Assembly: GCA_035341665.1 (NCBI GenBank)
Contig: DAOQVR010000008.1
Coordinates: 62,001-126,000, forward strand
DNA: 64,000 nt
Reading direction: 5' to 3'
Origin: DAOQVR01 sp035341665
GTDB lineage: Bacteria > Chloroflexota > Anaerolineae > JAAYZQ01
Shown here: positions 42,116-50,224 of the stretch, piece after piece
Layout of the letters: every line of letters starts with the position of its first letter
Position numbering within the stretch: the stretch's first letter is position 1
Notes under the pieces: generated by a model
What the model was told of the DNA's origin: nothing
What the model saw: the letters and a program-made list of their open reading frames with translations, nothing else
Database searches by the model: none
Translations under genes and position numbers: made by a program

Positions 42116-43279
42116 TCAACCAGGTCGGTCTGGCCGTGGTCCACTCTCCGGACTGACCGACACCTCGTTGATCAGCCCTTCCACCACCTCGGCCAGCCGC
42201 AGACCCACGTTCTCGATGCTCTCCAGCCCCTTCCGCCCCATCTGCCGGTAGACCAGCCCGACGTCCTGCTCCAGGTCCTCAATCGCCCACGCCGCCTTGC
42301 GGTAGGCCCACGCCCGCTGCCCCGGTGCATTGTCCAGCTCCATCCAGTAACACCGATTCGCCAGTTCCTCAACGATGCGCTTGCTCAATGCGCGCTTGTC
42401 ACCGGGGATGATCGGACGGGGCATCCTATCCGAGATGCCGTACTGCGAGCACAACTTGCGCACCCGCCGCCCGGTGGCGTAAGGGTCGCCGCTGCGCATC
42501 GGGCCGTAGGAGCCGGCAGGGTACAGCCGCGCGTAGAGCGGCACGAGGTCCGGGAACCGCTCGCGCAGGATGCCGAAGAAGTAGTCGCGCTGCTGGTCCG
42601 CTAGGGTCAGACCGCCGGCGAGGACGAAGCGGCCGCCATGCTCCGCCGTGCAGCGGATGGTGGCCTCCAGGTTCTCATCGGTGTCGCACAGGCCGGGAAG
42701 AATCGGCATCATGCTGATGCCGGTCAGGATGCCCGCCCCGGCAACCTGCTCCATGGCGGCGTAACGCTTTTCCATGCTGGGGGCCAGATTTTCCATCTGG
42801 CGCACACGCTCGTACGTCGGCGAGTCGGGCGCCGAGATCATGCTGAAAAAGACGACCGAGGGCGCCCGTTGGTTGATCTCTTTGATCAGGTCGAGGTCGC
42901 GCAGGACGAGTGGGGAGCGCTCCAGGACCGAGACTGGAAAGCCCAGCTCCAGGCAGACCTCGAGCATCTTGCGCGACACGCCAAACTTGCGCTCGGCCGC
43001 CTGGTAGTCGCCGGTACACACCACGTCCACCGGCAGCCGGCTCAGGGCTTTCCGCAACAACTCGGGAGCACTCTCTTTCACCTGGACGACGTAGGCGAAA
43101 TCGTTCGGGTCGTCATGGGGGCAGTACTTCCTTTCCCGGCAGTAGCAGAAGAGGCAACCGTGTTGGCAGCCCTTATAGGGGTAGGCACTGTACCGGCTCC
43201 AGAACCAGTGATCCGCCCGCTTCGCTTTGTTGAGAATCGCCCCGGGCCGGTAGCGCAGAAACTGGGCTCGCCGCACCAT
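42116..43279 (-). CDS. Radical SAM protein (SPL-like) with C-terminal helix-hairpin-helix domain
   Basis: A 387-aa radical-SAM enzyme of the spore-photoproduct-lyase-like group. It binds a 4Fe-4S cluster through C38-x3-C42-x2-C45 (CQHGCLFC). The barrel part includes CTGDYQAAERKFGVSRKMLEVCLELGFPVSVLERSPLVLRD. Residues about 325-375 (WAYRKAAWAIEDLEQDV, GLESIENVGLRLAEVV) look like the helix-hairpin-helix domain at the N-terminus of polymerase-beta/PolX, which would bind DNA. The two together suggest DNA or nucleic acid repair, but this is inferred. The -10 box ends 7 nt before ATG 43279, so the mRNA is probably leaderless. Confidence 0.88.
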   Translation of the reverse strand: MVRRAQFLRYRPGAILNKAKRADHWFWSRYSAYPYKGCQHGCLFCYCRERKYCPHDDPNDFAYVVQVKESAPELLRKALSRLPVDVVCTGDYQAAERKFGVSRKMLEVCLELGFPVSVLERSPLVLRDLDLIKEINQRAPSVVFFSMISAPDSPTYERVRQMENLAPSMEKRYAAMEQVAGAGILTGISMMPILPGLCDTDENLEATIRCTAEHGGRFVLAGGLTLADQQRDYFFGILRERFPDLVPLYARLYPAGSYGPMRSGDPYATGRRVRKLCSQYGISDRMPRPIIPGDKRALSKRIVEELANRCYWMELDNAPGQRAWAYRKAAWAIEDLEQDVGLVYRQMGRKGLESIENVGLRLAEVVEGLINEVSVSPESGPRPDRPG

Positions 43280-43285
43280 GCAGGG

Positions 43286-43314
43286 ATTCTAGCAGCAGGA
43301 CGCCCGCAGGTCAA
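43286..43314 (-). promoter_or_regulatory. Promoter of radical SAM gene
   Basis: Minus strand TTGACC (43314-43309), a 17-bp spacer and TAGAAT (43291-43286). The predicted start coincides with the A of ATG 43279. Confidence 0.65.
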
Positions 43315-43392
43315 GTTGTGCAGTCGCGCACCCAGGAGCCGATGCAAATCGCACGACATGCCCCACGAATGGGCACAAGACTGCGCGTGAGG

Positions 43393-43440
43393 GCGGCGGG
43401 CACTTGGTCCTATGCAGCGGCGGGCACTTGGTCCTATGCA
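43393..43440. repeat. Perfect 24-bp tandem duplication
   Basis: Two identical 24-bp copies, 43393-43416 and 43417-43440, with a decayed third copy after them that begins GCGACGGGCG. The repeat lies in the intergenic gap just before a promoter (43468). Confidence 0.85.
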
Positions 43441-43467
43441 GCGACGGGCGTGGTGCATCTGGCGCAG

Positions 43468-43496
43468 TTGACGTGACAGCTCTGTTGAGGTAGACT
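43468..43496 (+). promoter_or_regulatory. Promoter of membrane protein/thioesterase unit
   Basis: TTGACG (43468-43473), a 17-bp spacer and TAGACT (43491-43496). The leader is about 40 nt, and GGGGAG precedes ATG 43544. Confidence 0.65.
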
Positions 43497-43543
43497 GAGG
43501 TCACGGCACCCGGGTGGGACCGACACTTCCATGAAGGGGAGCA

Positions 43544-44182
43544 ATGATGCCAACCGAATCTGCACGCCAGGCTCTCAGCGTCCTGCGGAATCCCGAGACA
43601 TTCCAGTGGTACGTGATTCCCCTCTTTGCGCTCGTGGTTTATGTCTATGCGGTCGAGGTCGAACGACGCAATTGGAGTCTGGTCTTTGCCGGGCTTGCCT
43701 TCTGGGGAATGGACTGGTTCAACGAGATCTGGAACGGCCTGGCATTTCACTTCACCAACAGGGCGCCGGTGTGGGGCACGCCTGGCGATTCCGCCTACGT
43801 CCTCCTCATCGGGCTGAGCATCGAGATCTGCTTCATGTTCGCGATCTCTGGCATCGCCTTTGGCAAGATGCTGCCCGCGGACAAGAGGCAAAAGATACTT
43901 GGCATTCCCAATCGCCTCTTCTTTGCCGTAGTCGGATCGGCGTTCTGCGTCTTTGTCGAAATACTCCTCAACCTCGCCGGTGCACTGACCTGGGACCATT
44001 CGTTCTGGAACATCCGGGCACCCTGGCTGATATTCCTAGTCGGCTACCTGCCCTTTTTCCTCGTCTCTTTCTGGGTGCACGACATGGAGTGTGCAAAGAA
44101 GCAGGCAATCACCGTCGGCACGATCCTGAGCCTGGACGCTCTGGCGCTGGTGATCTTTGGAGTGGTGCTGCGATGGATATAG
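43544..44182 (+). CDS. Unknown integral membrane protein
   Basis: 212 aa with about six hydrophobic helices (roughly 20-38, 45-60, 84-104, 126-147, 157-178, 188-210) and Trp-rich loops. I do not recognise the family. There is no signal peptide, and the N-terminus is likely cytoplasmic. Its end overlaps the following thioesterase gene by 10 nt, so they are co-translated. A role in lipid or acyl-CoA handling would fit that neighbour but is only a guess. Confidence 0.8.
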   Translation: MMPTESARQALSVLRNPETFQWYVIPLFALVVYVYAVEVERRNWSLVFAGLAFWGMDWFNEIWNGLAFHFTNRAPVWGTPGDSAYVLLIGLSIEICFMFAISGIAFGKMLPADKRQKILGIPNRLFFAVVGSAFCVFVEILLNLAGALTWDHSFWNIRAPWLIFLVGYLPFFLVSFWVHDMECAKKQAITVGTILSLDALALVIFGVVLRWI

Positions 44183-44715
44183 AGAAGAGCAACCCTCGGG
44201 CGTTCCAGGAGTACTACCCGGACAATGTGGCGGTATGCTACGGCTGTGGCCGGCTGAACGAGCAGGGGCTGCACGTCCAGAGTTTCTGGGACGGCGAGGA
44301 GGCAGTCTGCACCTTCCATCCCAAGCCGTACCACACGGCGATTGAGGGCTTTGTGTACGGCGGGCTGATCGCCTCCCTGATCGACTGCCACTCCACCGGT
44401 ACCGCCGCGGCGGCTGCTTACCGGGCGGAAGGAAGGGAGATGGATACCCTGCCGGCCAGGAGATTTGTGACTGCCTCGCTTCAGGTCGACTACCTGAAGC
44501 CAGCGCCGATCGAGGGACCACTGGAGCTGCGCTCCCGCGTCAAGGAGATAAGGGGCCGTAGAATCGTGGTGACGACGACCCTGTCTGTCGAAGGCGAGCT
44601 GTGCGCGCGCGGCGAGGTGGTGGCCGTCCAGCTGCCAGACGATTGGCGGCCCGAGACATGGAGGGAACGACACCATGGACCGCGCCTTGCCACTCCCACA
44701 GACCCAGCGGCCTAG
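44173..44715 (+). CDS. PaaI-type hotdog thioesterase
   Basis: A 180-aa single hotdog domain. The opening CYGCGRLNEQGL is followed by the hotdog helix region YGGLIASLIDCHSTGTAAAA, the usual location of the catalytic acidic residue. LQVDYLKPAPIEGPLELRSRVKEIRGRRIVV makes up the central strands. These enzymes cleave acyl- or aryl-CoA thioesters. ATG 44173 lies inside the end of the membrane protein gene. The long open frame from 43531 is not the real start, because it overlaps that whole gene. Confidence 0.88.
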   Translation: MDIEKSNPRAFQEYYPDNVAVCYGCGRLNEQGLHVQSFWDGEEAVCTFHPKPYHTAIEGFVYGGLIASLIDCHSTGTAAAAAYRAEGREMDTLPARRFVTASLQVDYLKPAPIEGPLELRSRVKEIRGRRIVVTTTLSVEGELCARGEVVAVQLPDDWRPETWRERHHGPRLATPTDPAA

Positions 44716-44784
44716 TCTGACAGGGAAGCAACCTACTCCCTAGGGTTCCCCCGAAGAGGGGATGGCGCGGCGGCAAGATCGAAC

Positions 44785-44790
44785 TATAAT
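44785..44790 (+). promoter_or_regulatory. -10 box upstream of LysM-YkuD gene
   Basis: A perfect TATAAT 35 nt before ATG 44825. No good -35 is present, so this promoter may need an activator. AGGAGG (44812-44817) is the ribosome site. Confidence 0.4.
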
Positions 44791-44824
44791 GGAAGTAGCC
44801 TAGGAGTCAATAGGAGGACTGGTG

Positions 44825-45634
44825 ATGTTTGGCAAGCGGATTATCCACTGGACAGCCGTTCTGCTGTCGCTGCTCGTCATCGTGGCGTTTGTGTTGCCAC
44901 CAGCAGCCCACGCCGCGCAGACGGTGTACGTTGTGCAGCGCGGGGACACACTGGGTCGCATTGCTGCCCGCTACGGCACGACAGTCTGGGCAATCGCCAG
45001 TGCCAACGGCCTCAGGAATATCAACTTCATCTGGGTGGGGCAGAGACTGGTCATCCCAGGAGCCGGTGGACAGGGAGGCGGAGGCTCCTCGGGCGGCGGC
45101 ATACACATCGTCCAGCGCGGAGAGACCCTCGCGAGCATTGCCTATCGCTATGGGACGAGCGTTAACGCGCTCGCGTCGCTGAACGGCATCCGCAACCCGA
45201 ACCTGATCTACGTCGGGCAGCGCCTGCGGGTCAGCGGCAGCAGCGGTGGGGGCAGCAGTGGCGGCGGGAGCTCAGGTGGTGGCGGAAAGTGGATCGAGGT
45301 GGACCTGAGCAGCCAGCGTCTGTACGCGCACCAGGGTAATACGGTCGTGTACTCGTTCATCGTCTCGACCGGGATCGCGCGCTACCCCACGCCCACCGGC
45401 ACCTTCCGCGTCTATGCGAAGTACCTGTCGACGCCGATGAGCGGGCCCGGTTACTACCTGCCCGGGGTGCCGCACACGATGTACTTCTACCGGGGCTATG
45501 CCATCCACGGCACCTATTGGCACAACAACTTTGGGCACCCCATGAGCCATGGCTGCATCAACCTGACGCGCGCCAACGCTGCGGCGCTGTATGGATGGGC
45601 ACCCAACGGGACGACGGTGCAAATCCACTGGTGA
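44825..45634 (+). CDS. LysM-LysM-YkuD L,D-transpeptidase
   Basis: An exported wall cross-linking enzyme of 269 aa. A signal peptide (about 1-30, ending AAHA-A) is followed by two LysM peptidoglycan-binding repeats (YVVQRGDTLGRIAARYGT, about 34-78; IHIVQRGETLASIAYRYGT, about 93-136), each followed by a Gly/Ser-rich linker. The L,D-transpeptidase domain (155-269) has H228 in YAIHGTYWH and the catalytic S241-H-G-C244 motif. Such enzymes form 3-3 cross-links or attach proteins to peptidoglycan. It has a strong terminator behind it. Confidence 0.96.
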   Translation: MFGKRIIHWTAVLLSLLVIVAFVLPPAAHAAQTVYVVQRGDTLGRIAARYGTTVWAIASANGLRNINFIWVGQRLVIPGAGGQGGGGSSGGGIHIVQRGETLASIAYRYGTSVNALASLNGIRNPNLIYVGQRLRVSGSSGGGSSGGGSSGGGGKWIEVDLSSQRLYAHQGNTVVYSFIVSTGIARYPTPTGTFRVYAKYLSTPMSGPGYYLPGVPHTMYFYRGYAIHGTYWHNNFGHPMSHGCINLTRANAAALYGWAPNGTTVQIHW

Positions 45635-45655
45635 GGCCTGGGTGAGTTGAGCGAG

Positions 45656-45691
45656 AGGTGCAGCGCGCCCGGAAGGTGCGCTGCACCTTTT
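45656..45691 (+). terminator. Intrinsic terminator after LysM-YkuD gene
   Basis: AGGTGCAGCGC (45656-45666) pairs perfectly with GCGCTGCACCT (45678-45688), followed by a short run of T. It lies between convergent genes and could serve both. Confidence 0.8.
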
Positions 45692-45693
45692 GC

Positions 45694-46875
45694 TTACGCC
45701 AGGGGAAGAACGCGGCTGACGACGAACTTGAGATAGCGGGCCTCAGGGAAGCCCACCGGCACTGGGTGATCGATCGGCTGGCCGGCCTCGTGCAACACCT
45801 GCAGGCGCTTTCCGGTCAACCGGGCGGCCTCGGCCAGGGCCTCGCGAAACGCCTCGGGCGACACCTGGCTAGTGCAGCTGGCCGAGGCGAGCAGACCACC
45901 CGGCTCCACGCACCCCAGTGCCGAGCGGTTGAGCCGAACATAGGCGCGCTCGGCTGCCTGCCGGCTTTGCCGGTCCTTCGCCAGGCTCGGGGGGTCGAGA
46001 ATCACGACGCCAAAGCGCCGCCCACTGGCTGCCAGCTCCTGAAGAACCTCAAAGCCATCACCGACATGCCACTCGTGCCGGTCGATACTCATCTCGTTGA
46101 GGCGGAAATTCTGCTGCGCTGCCTCAATCGCATCGGCGGACCGGTCCACCACCAGGACAGCCGACGCTCCAGCGCGCGCAGCGTGCAGGGCGAATCCGCC
46201 GGTGTAGCTAAAGCAGTCGAGTACCGAACGGCCGCGGCAGAGGGGAGCGAGGGTAAGCCGGTTATCACGCTGATCGTGGAACAACCCCGTCTTTTGGCCT
46301 GCCCAGAGGTCGGCGTACATCAGCAGACCATTCTCCTCCACCACCAGGCTCGCCGGAGGACGCTGGCCCCAGAGCATGCGCGGCTCTGCGCCACGCCGCC
46401 TCCACACCACACCCCGCAACCGCGCGTGGGCGTGGAGGCTGCCGGCGACCCAGGGCACCAGCACATCTGCGGACTCCACGAAGGTCTCAACCACCGCGAA
46501 ATCGGCGTACAGGTCCACGACAACACCGGGCAGACCGTCGGCCTCTCCATAGATCCAGCGGTAGCCCGTGGTTGAGGTCTCGCGGATAGGCGCGCGCAGC
46601 TCCCATGCCTCCTCGACCCGCTCCCCCACCCATGCCTCGTCGGGCACGTGGTGCCTGGAGACCAAGCGGATGGCGATAGAGCTCTCCGAGTCCCAGAGGC
46701 CATAACCCGAGAAACCGCCACAGCGCACCCGCACCCAGGTCCCAGATGCCAGGTCCGACATCCCGGGAACCTGGGTGCGGTAGACCCAGGGGTGACCCTG
46801 GCTGAGGCGTGCTCTCAGCCGGATCGGAAGATCGATGACCGTCAAGTGCGCGAACTCACTGCGGTTTGAGGGCAA
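45694..46875 (-). CDS. RlmI/PUA-type rRNA methyltransferase
   Basis: A class I SAM methyltransferase of 393 aa with an N-terminal PUA domain (RLSQGHPWVYRTQV), a middle EEHEA-like domain (WIYGEADGLPGVVVDLYADFAVV), and a Rossmann domain (GLFHDQRDNR, VLDCFSYTGGFALHAARAGA, VILDPPSLAKD). This is the RlmI/RlmK group that makes 5-methylcytosine in 23S rRNA. The start is TTG 46875, overlapping the SH3 gene by 20 nt. A later TTG at 46845 is also possible. Confidence 0.9.
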   Translation of the reverse strand: MPSNRSEFAHLTVIDLPIRLRARLSQGHPWVYRTQVPGMSDLASGTWVRVRCGGFSGYGLWDSESSIAIRLVSRHHVPDEAWVGERVEEAWELRAPIRETSTTGYRWIYGEADGLPGVVVDLYADFAVVETFVESADVLVPWVAGSLHAHARLRGVVWRRRGAEPRMLWGQRPPASLVVEENGLLMYADLWAGQKTGLFHDQRDNRLTLAPLCRGRSVLDCFSYTGGFALHAARAGASAVLVVDRSADAIEAAQQNFRLNEMSIDRHEWHVGDGFEVLQELAASGRRFGVVILDPPSLAKDRQSRQAAERAYVRLNRSALGCVEPGGLLASASCTSQVSPEAFREALAEAARLTGKRLQVLHEAGQPIDHPVPVGFPEARYLKFVVSRVLPLA

Positions 46876-47449
46876 GGAAGTTGGCCGCAGCCCAGCCCTC
46901 CTTACCCGCTTCGGTCCTGACCTTCCACCAGGTGTAGCCGTCGGCCTCTCTGGGGCCCTCCAGCACCGTCAGAACATCGCCGTCCTTGGCGCTGCCCGTC
47001 AGGTTCGCGGACGTAGTGGGGCTGACGCGAATGTTCAGGCCGCGGCCGCCCGTCCCCTGCACCGTGACCTGAGCCCCAGCCGCGATCTCCGTGTAGACAA
47101 CCGGCGAGGGAGTTGCCACGCCGGGTATAACCACCGTCGCCGTCGGCGACACCGGCTCAGTCGGTAGGATCGCGGTGATCGGCGTGGATGTTGTCATGAC
47201 ATCAGGGAGAGACGTTGCTGCACTGGCCACAGTGTTCTCGGCAGTCGGCGTCACCTCGGGCTGAGCGCGGAGTGCCCGGACAATGAGCACCAGCGCCACA
47301 CAGAGCAGAATGGCAATCACGACCGCGGCTGTGACAAGCAGCCAGGGAGGCAGTGTCAGCCGGCGCTTGGCCTGCGTTGCCGGCTTGTGGTCGGGCGACT
47401 CCCAGTCACGATCGCTCCAATCTCCTGGACCCGCGTCATAGCTTGGCAT
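46856..47449 (-). CDS. Membrane-anchored bacterial SH3 domain protein
   Basis: 197 aa. It has a short cytoplasmic N-terminus, one membrane helix (about 34-60, LPPWLLVTAAVVIAILLCVALVLIV), a Thr/Pro/Ser-rich linker (about 66-120), and a C-terminal bacterial SH3 domain (about 125-197, GLNIRVSP...GDVLTVLEGPREADGYTWWKVRTEAGKEGWAAANFL). SH3b domains bind peptidoglycan peptides. The role is probably at the wall surface. Confidence 0.88.
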   Translation of the reverse strand: MPSYDAGPGDWSDRDWESPDHKPATQAKRRLTLPPWLLVTAAVVIAILLCVALVLIVRALRAQPEVTPTAENTVASAATSLPDVMTTSTPITAILPTEPVSPTATVVIPGVATPSPVVYTEIAAGAQVTVQGTGGRGLNIRVSPTTSANLTGSAKDGDVLTVLEGPREADGYTWWKVRTEAGKEGWAAANFLALKPQ

Positions 47450-47485
47450 GTTCTCCTCCTGCTGTGATCTCTCATCCTACTCGAT

Positions 47486-47514
47486 ACTATACCATTTATG
47501 CCCAGAAAATGCAA
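47486..47514 (-). promoter_or_regulatory. Promoter of SH3/rlmI unit
   Basis: Minus strand TTGCAT (47514-47509), a 17-bp spacer and TATAGT (47491-47486). Confidence 0.6.
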
Positions 47515-47597
47515 TTTCGCGCGGTTCTCACTACAGAGTAAGGCGAGCTGCCTGGTCGTCGACACGGAGACTGAGACTCCTCTGAACTGACAACGGG

Positions 47598-48422
47598 TCA
47601 GCCGCCGTCCAGGAACTCCAGGATAACAGAGCCGACCTCCCCAGGCCGCTCCATGGGCGCGAGGTGCCCCGCGCCCGGAATAGTCACGAAGCGTGCCCGG
47701 GGCAGAAGGCGCCGCAGCCGCTCGACAGCGGCCGGGCGAAAGGTGGGCGATAGCTCGCCGCGAAGGACCAACGCAGGAACGCGCAGACGCCCCAGACCAT
47801 GCCACACATCGGTGGGAAGCGTGGAGAAGATATGCGCCTCCCATTCGGGAGGAAAGGCTAGCTCAAGCAGACCATCCGGGCGGAGCCAGGTACCAGCATC
47901 GACATAGGCCCACAACGCCTCATCGCCCCAGCGCTCAAACAGCGGCTTGGACCGGTAGTGCTCAAAGCAAGCCTGACGGCCGGGGAAAGTGCGCCGCCGG
48001 CTGAGGGCTGCGCGCGCAATCTTCATACGCCTCTCCAGACCCACCGCCCGAGCAGCCGCGACAAGCCAGAGCATCCACGGGGGGAGGATCACAGGATCGA
48101 TCAGCACGATGGCCCGAAAGAGATCTGGCCTCTGAATGGCTGCCCAGAGGGTAAGGACCGCACCGATGGAGTGGCCAACACCGGACACACCGGACAGCTC
48201 CATCCGATCCAGCCCGTCGATCAGGTCTTGAGCCAGCGGATGCCAGTCAAGAGCGGAGGCAGGCGGGCTGCCGGGCCATAGAGGACGGGGCCACAGAGAG
48301 ATGACGCGAAAGTGTTGCGCTAGGAGATTCGCCAACTCGCGGTAGGTGCCACAAGGAAAGCCGTTTGCCGGCGCGAGATGGAGCGCTGGGCCTGAGCCCC
48401 CTAGTTCGTCGACCTTGTGCAT
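47598..48422 (-). CDS. Alpha/beta hydrolase
   Basis: A 274-aa alpha/beta hydrolase. Nucleophile elbow G-H-S-I-G in GVGHSIGAVLTLWAA, late His in IPGAGHLAPMERP, and a likely acid in LRGELSPTFRP. The oxyanion region APANGFPCGTYREL is typical. The Asp/Glu position is less clear, as is the substrate. ATG 48422 (MHKVDE) is chosen; the upstream frame extension has no similarity. Confidence 0.87.
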   Translation of the reverse strand: MHKVDELGGSGPALHLAPANGFPCGTYRELANLLAQHFRVISLWPRPLWPGSPPASALDWHPLAQDLIDGLDRMELSGVSGVGHSIGAVLTLWAAIQRPDLFRAIVLIDPVILPPWMLWLVAAARAVGLERRMKIARAALSRRRTFPGRQACFEHYRSKPLFERWGDEALWAYVDAGTWLRPDGLLELAFPPEWEAHIFSTLPTDVWHGLGRLRVPALVLRGELSPTFRPAAVERLRRLLPRARFVTIPGAGHLAPMERPGEVGSVILEFLDGG

Positions 48423-48440
48423 GGGCCGCCCCGTGCGCCC

Positions 48441-48469
48441 ATTATGCCGTGCGGGGAAGTGAAAGTCAA
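48441..48469 (-). promoter_or_regulatory. Promoter of alpha/beta hydrolase gene
   Basis: Minus strand TTGACT (48469-48464), a 17-bp spacer and CATAAT (48446-48441). The leader is about 12 nt. Confidence 0.55.
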
Positions 48470-48568
48470 GTCGCGGAGGTCCGCCATGCCCACAAGGCGT
48501 CCCGCGCGAGATGGCCCACGCCGGGAACGTGCCCCGGCGTGGGCAGATCCATGGCTGCAGGGCGATCC

Positions 48569-50011
48569 CTACGGCGTCTTGTTGACAGTAATCAGCGTCC
48601 CGTTGCTGTCCCCGTCGGGATCGTGGTTCGCGGCAGGCGCATAGGGATAGCCGGTCTTGGTCACTGACTGCACGGCAAAGTTCACGCTCGGCACCGGACT
48701 GGTCAGGCCTTTCAGCACAACGCAGCGACCGGCGGTGCCGGTCACGCATGTAGACGTGGTGCCGTCGGACCACTGCCCCTGCACCGTCGCCCCGGCAAGG
48801 GCAGCGTGGTACAGATCGTGCGCGGCAATGGTGACCTTGGCCGTCCATGCACCGCTGGGACGGACTACCCGGTTGCCATCCAGGTCGCCTATATGCGAGC
48901 TGTTGGCCCCCAGGACCGTCCAGAAATAGCTGCCGACAGCTTGATTGCCGGCGTAGTCGCGCACCTTGACCAGGACGCTGTGCTCGCCGGGTGTCGAGGG
49001 AAAGCCCTCCGGCTCCATCAAACCAAAGCCCAGATCGATATAGAACTCGTTGCAGTCATAGTCCCCACAGGTGGGTGGAACGACGAAGAAATCCTCGACG
49101 TAGGCATAGCGATCCCCACCGCCGGGGATGGTATCGAACCTCCAGACTGTCTTGGCAGCCTGACGGTCGACGGAGTACCTGATCTCATAGGGCGGCAGCC
49201 AGTAGCCGTACCACTCGGGCGCCAGGACCAGGTCGCGCGTGTGTACATAGAGGCTGTACGCCCCTTCGACCTGGTTGCCAGGGTAGATCTGACCGTTCTT
49301 CAGGAGGCCCACAGCCTGAATCTCAGGGGCATCGTCGTCAGCGAGGGGTGTATGAAACGCCATGCCCTGCAAATACTTGCCATCAGCGCCGATAATGTTC
49401 AAATGGATGTGGTGGAAGTTGGTGGGTGCACCCGGATAGCCTACCGTCCAGTAGACGATGTTCCCGATCCATGTGTCGGCGGGCACGAACCCTCCGTTCA
49501 CAGGGTCCGCCAGATACTCGTAGTACTTGTTCCAGACAGAGTCGGGGATAGTCGGCTCATCGACGTGATGGTACTGCCAGAGGTACCCTTCCGCATCGAG
49601 GATGGCGACTTCCCAGTAGAGGTTCCAGCCGGGGTTGTAGTTCTCGATGTTCACCACCTGACCGCCGGAGCGGCTGTAGATCTGGGTTCCGCTGGGCGCC
49701 ATGACATCCATGCCATGATGGAAGTAGGGATCGCCGCCGTAGTACTGGTACGACTGCATCAAATGGCCGATCGACTCGAGCGAAAAAGGCCAGGCATAGA
49801 CCGAGTGCTCTGCGGCCGGATCGCCGGTCGCCAGACCAAGGTAGTCGGGGCGGAAATTGATCTCGGCCTCTTCGTCAGCCCGCTGCCACTCGCGCGTGGC
49901 AAGTGCCTCAGGCATCGCTGCAGGCACGACCAGGCTCACGAGCGAGAAGACAGCCATAAGCAGGGCAGCGAATAGGCGCCACCGCGTGATGCTGAGTGCG
50001 TACCTGAGCAT
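48569..50011 (-). CDS. Secreted M23-like metallopeptidase with C-terminal beta domains
   Basis: 480 aa. A signal peptide or anchor lies at 1-39 (hydrophobic 13-33). An M23/LytM-like domain (about 75-215) has H99-x2-D102 in FHHGMDVMAP, H148/H149 in YHHVDE and H201-x-H203 in FHHIHLNI, the usual lysostaphin-type zinc and catalytic residues. It has longer inserts than standard M23. The C-terminal part (about 230-480) is beta-rich, with an Ig-like repeat (GAWTAKVTIAAHDLYHAALAGATVQGQW). It may cleave wall peptides. Confidence 0.85.
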   Translation of the reverse strand: MLRYALSITRWRLFAALLMAVFSLVSLVVPAAMPEALATREWQRADEEAEINFRPDYLGLATGDPAAEHSVYAWPFSLESIGHLMQSYQYYGGDPYFHHGMDVMAPSGTQIYSRSGGQVVNIENYNPGWNLYWEVAILDAEGYLWQYHHVDEPTIPDSVWNKYYEYLADPVNGGFVPADTWIGNIVYWTVGYPGAPTNFHHIHLNIIGADGKYLQGMAFHTPLADDDAPEIQAVGLLKNGQIYPGNQVEGAYSLYVHTRDLVLAPEWYGYWLPPYEIRYSVDRQAAKTVWRFDTIPGGGDRYAYVEDFFVVPPTCGDYDCNEFYIDLGFGLMEPEGFPSTPGEHSVLVKVRDYAGNQAVGSYFWTVLGANSSHIGDLDGNRVVRPSGAWTAKVTIAAHDLYHAALAGATVQGQWSDGTTSTCVTGTAGRCVVLKGLTSPVPSVNFAVQSVTKTGYPYAPAANHDPDGDSNGTLITVNKTP

Positions 50012-50064
50012 GTCAGTTCCCCCTGTTTGGAGCTGGTACAGCCATCCGGCTGCACCGCGCTGGC

Positions 50065-50093
50065 ATTCTAGCAACCTTTGGTGCGGGTGTCAA
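50065..50093 (-). promoter_or_regulatory. Promoter of M23-like gene
   Basis: Minus strand perfect TTGACA (50093-50088), a 17-bp spacer and TAGAAT (50070-50065). Confidence 0.75.
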
Positions 50094-50110
50094 CCCAGCA
50101 TCGGCTCGAC

Positions 50111-50139
50111 TTGACATCCGGCGGGGTCCGTGATAGAAT
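50111..50139 (+). promoter_or_regulatory. Promoter of TetR and beta-oxidation operon
   Basis: TTGACA (50111-50116), a 17-bp spacer and TAGAAT (50134-50139). A perfect palindrome overlaps its downstream edge. No second clear promoter was seen before the thiolase gene, so the operon is probably read from here. Confidence 0.7.
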
Positions 50140-50151
50140 GACTGTCAGTCA
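50139..50151 (+). promoter_or_regulatory. Probable TetR operator
   Basis: TGACTG-T-CAGTCA, a perfect 13-bp palindrome covering the end of the -10 box and the transcript start. This position would let the TetR protein block its own operon. Confidence 0.6.
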
Positions 50152-50224
50152 GTGAGTGACCGGCAGTTCGGCATCAGCGGCGAGTGTAGCCCTGCACGGG
50201 GTGCAGGAGGACGGGAGTGAGTCC

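Noticed and set aside
43531..44715. One 394-codon frame covering both the membrane protein and the thioesterase
   Set aside because: Its first two thirds are an out-of-frame reading of the membrane protein gene; the hotdog domain starts at ATG 44173.
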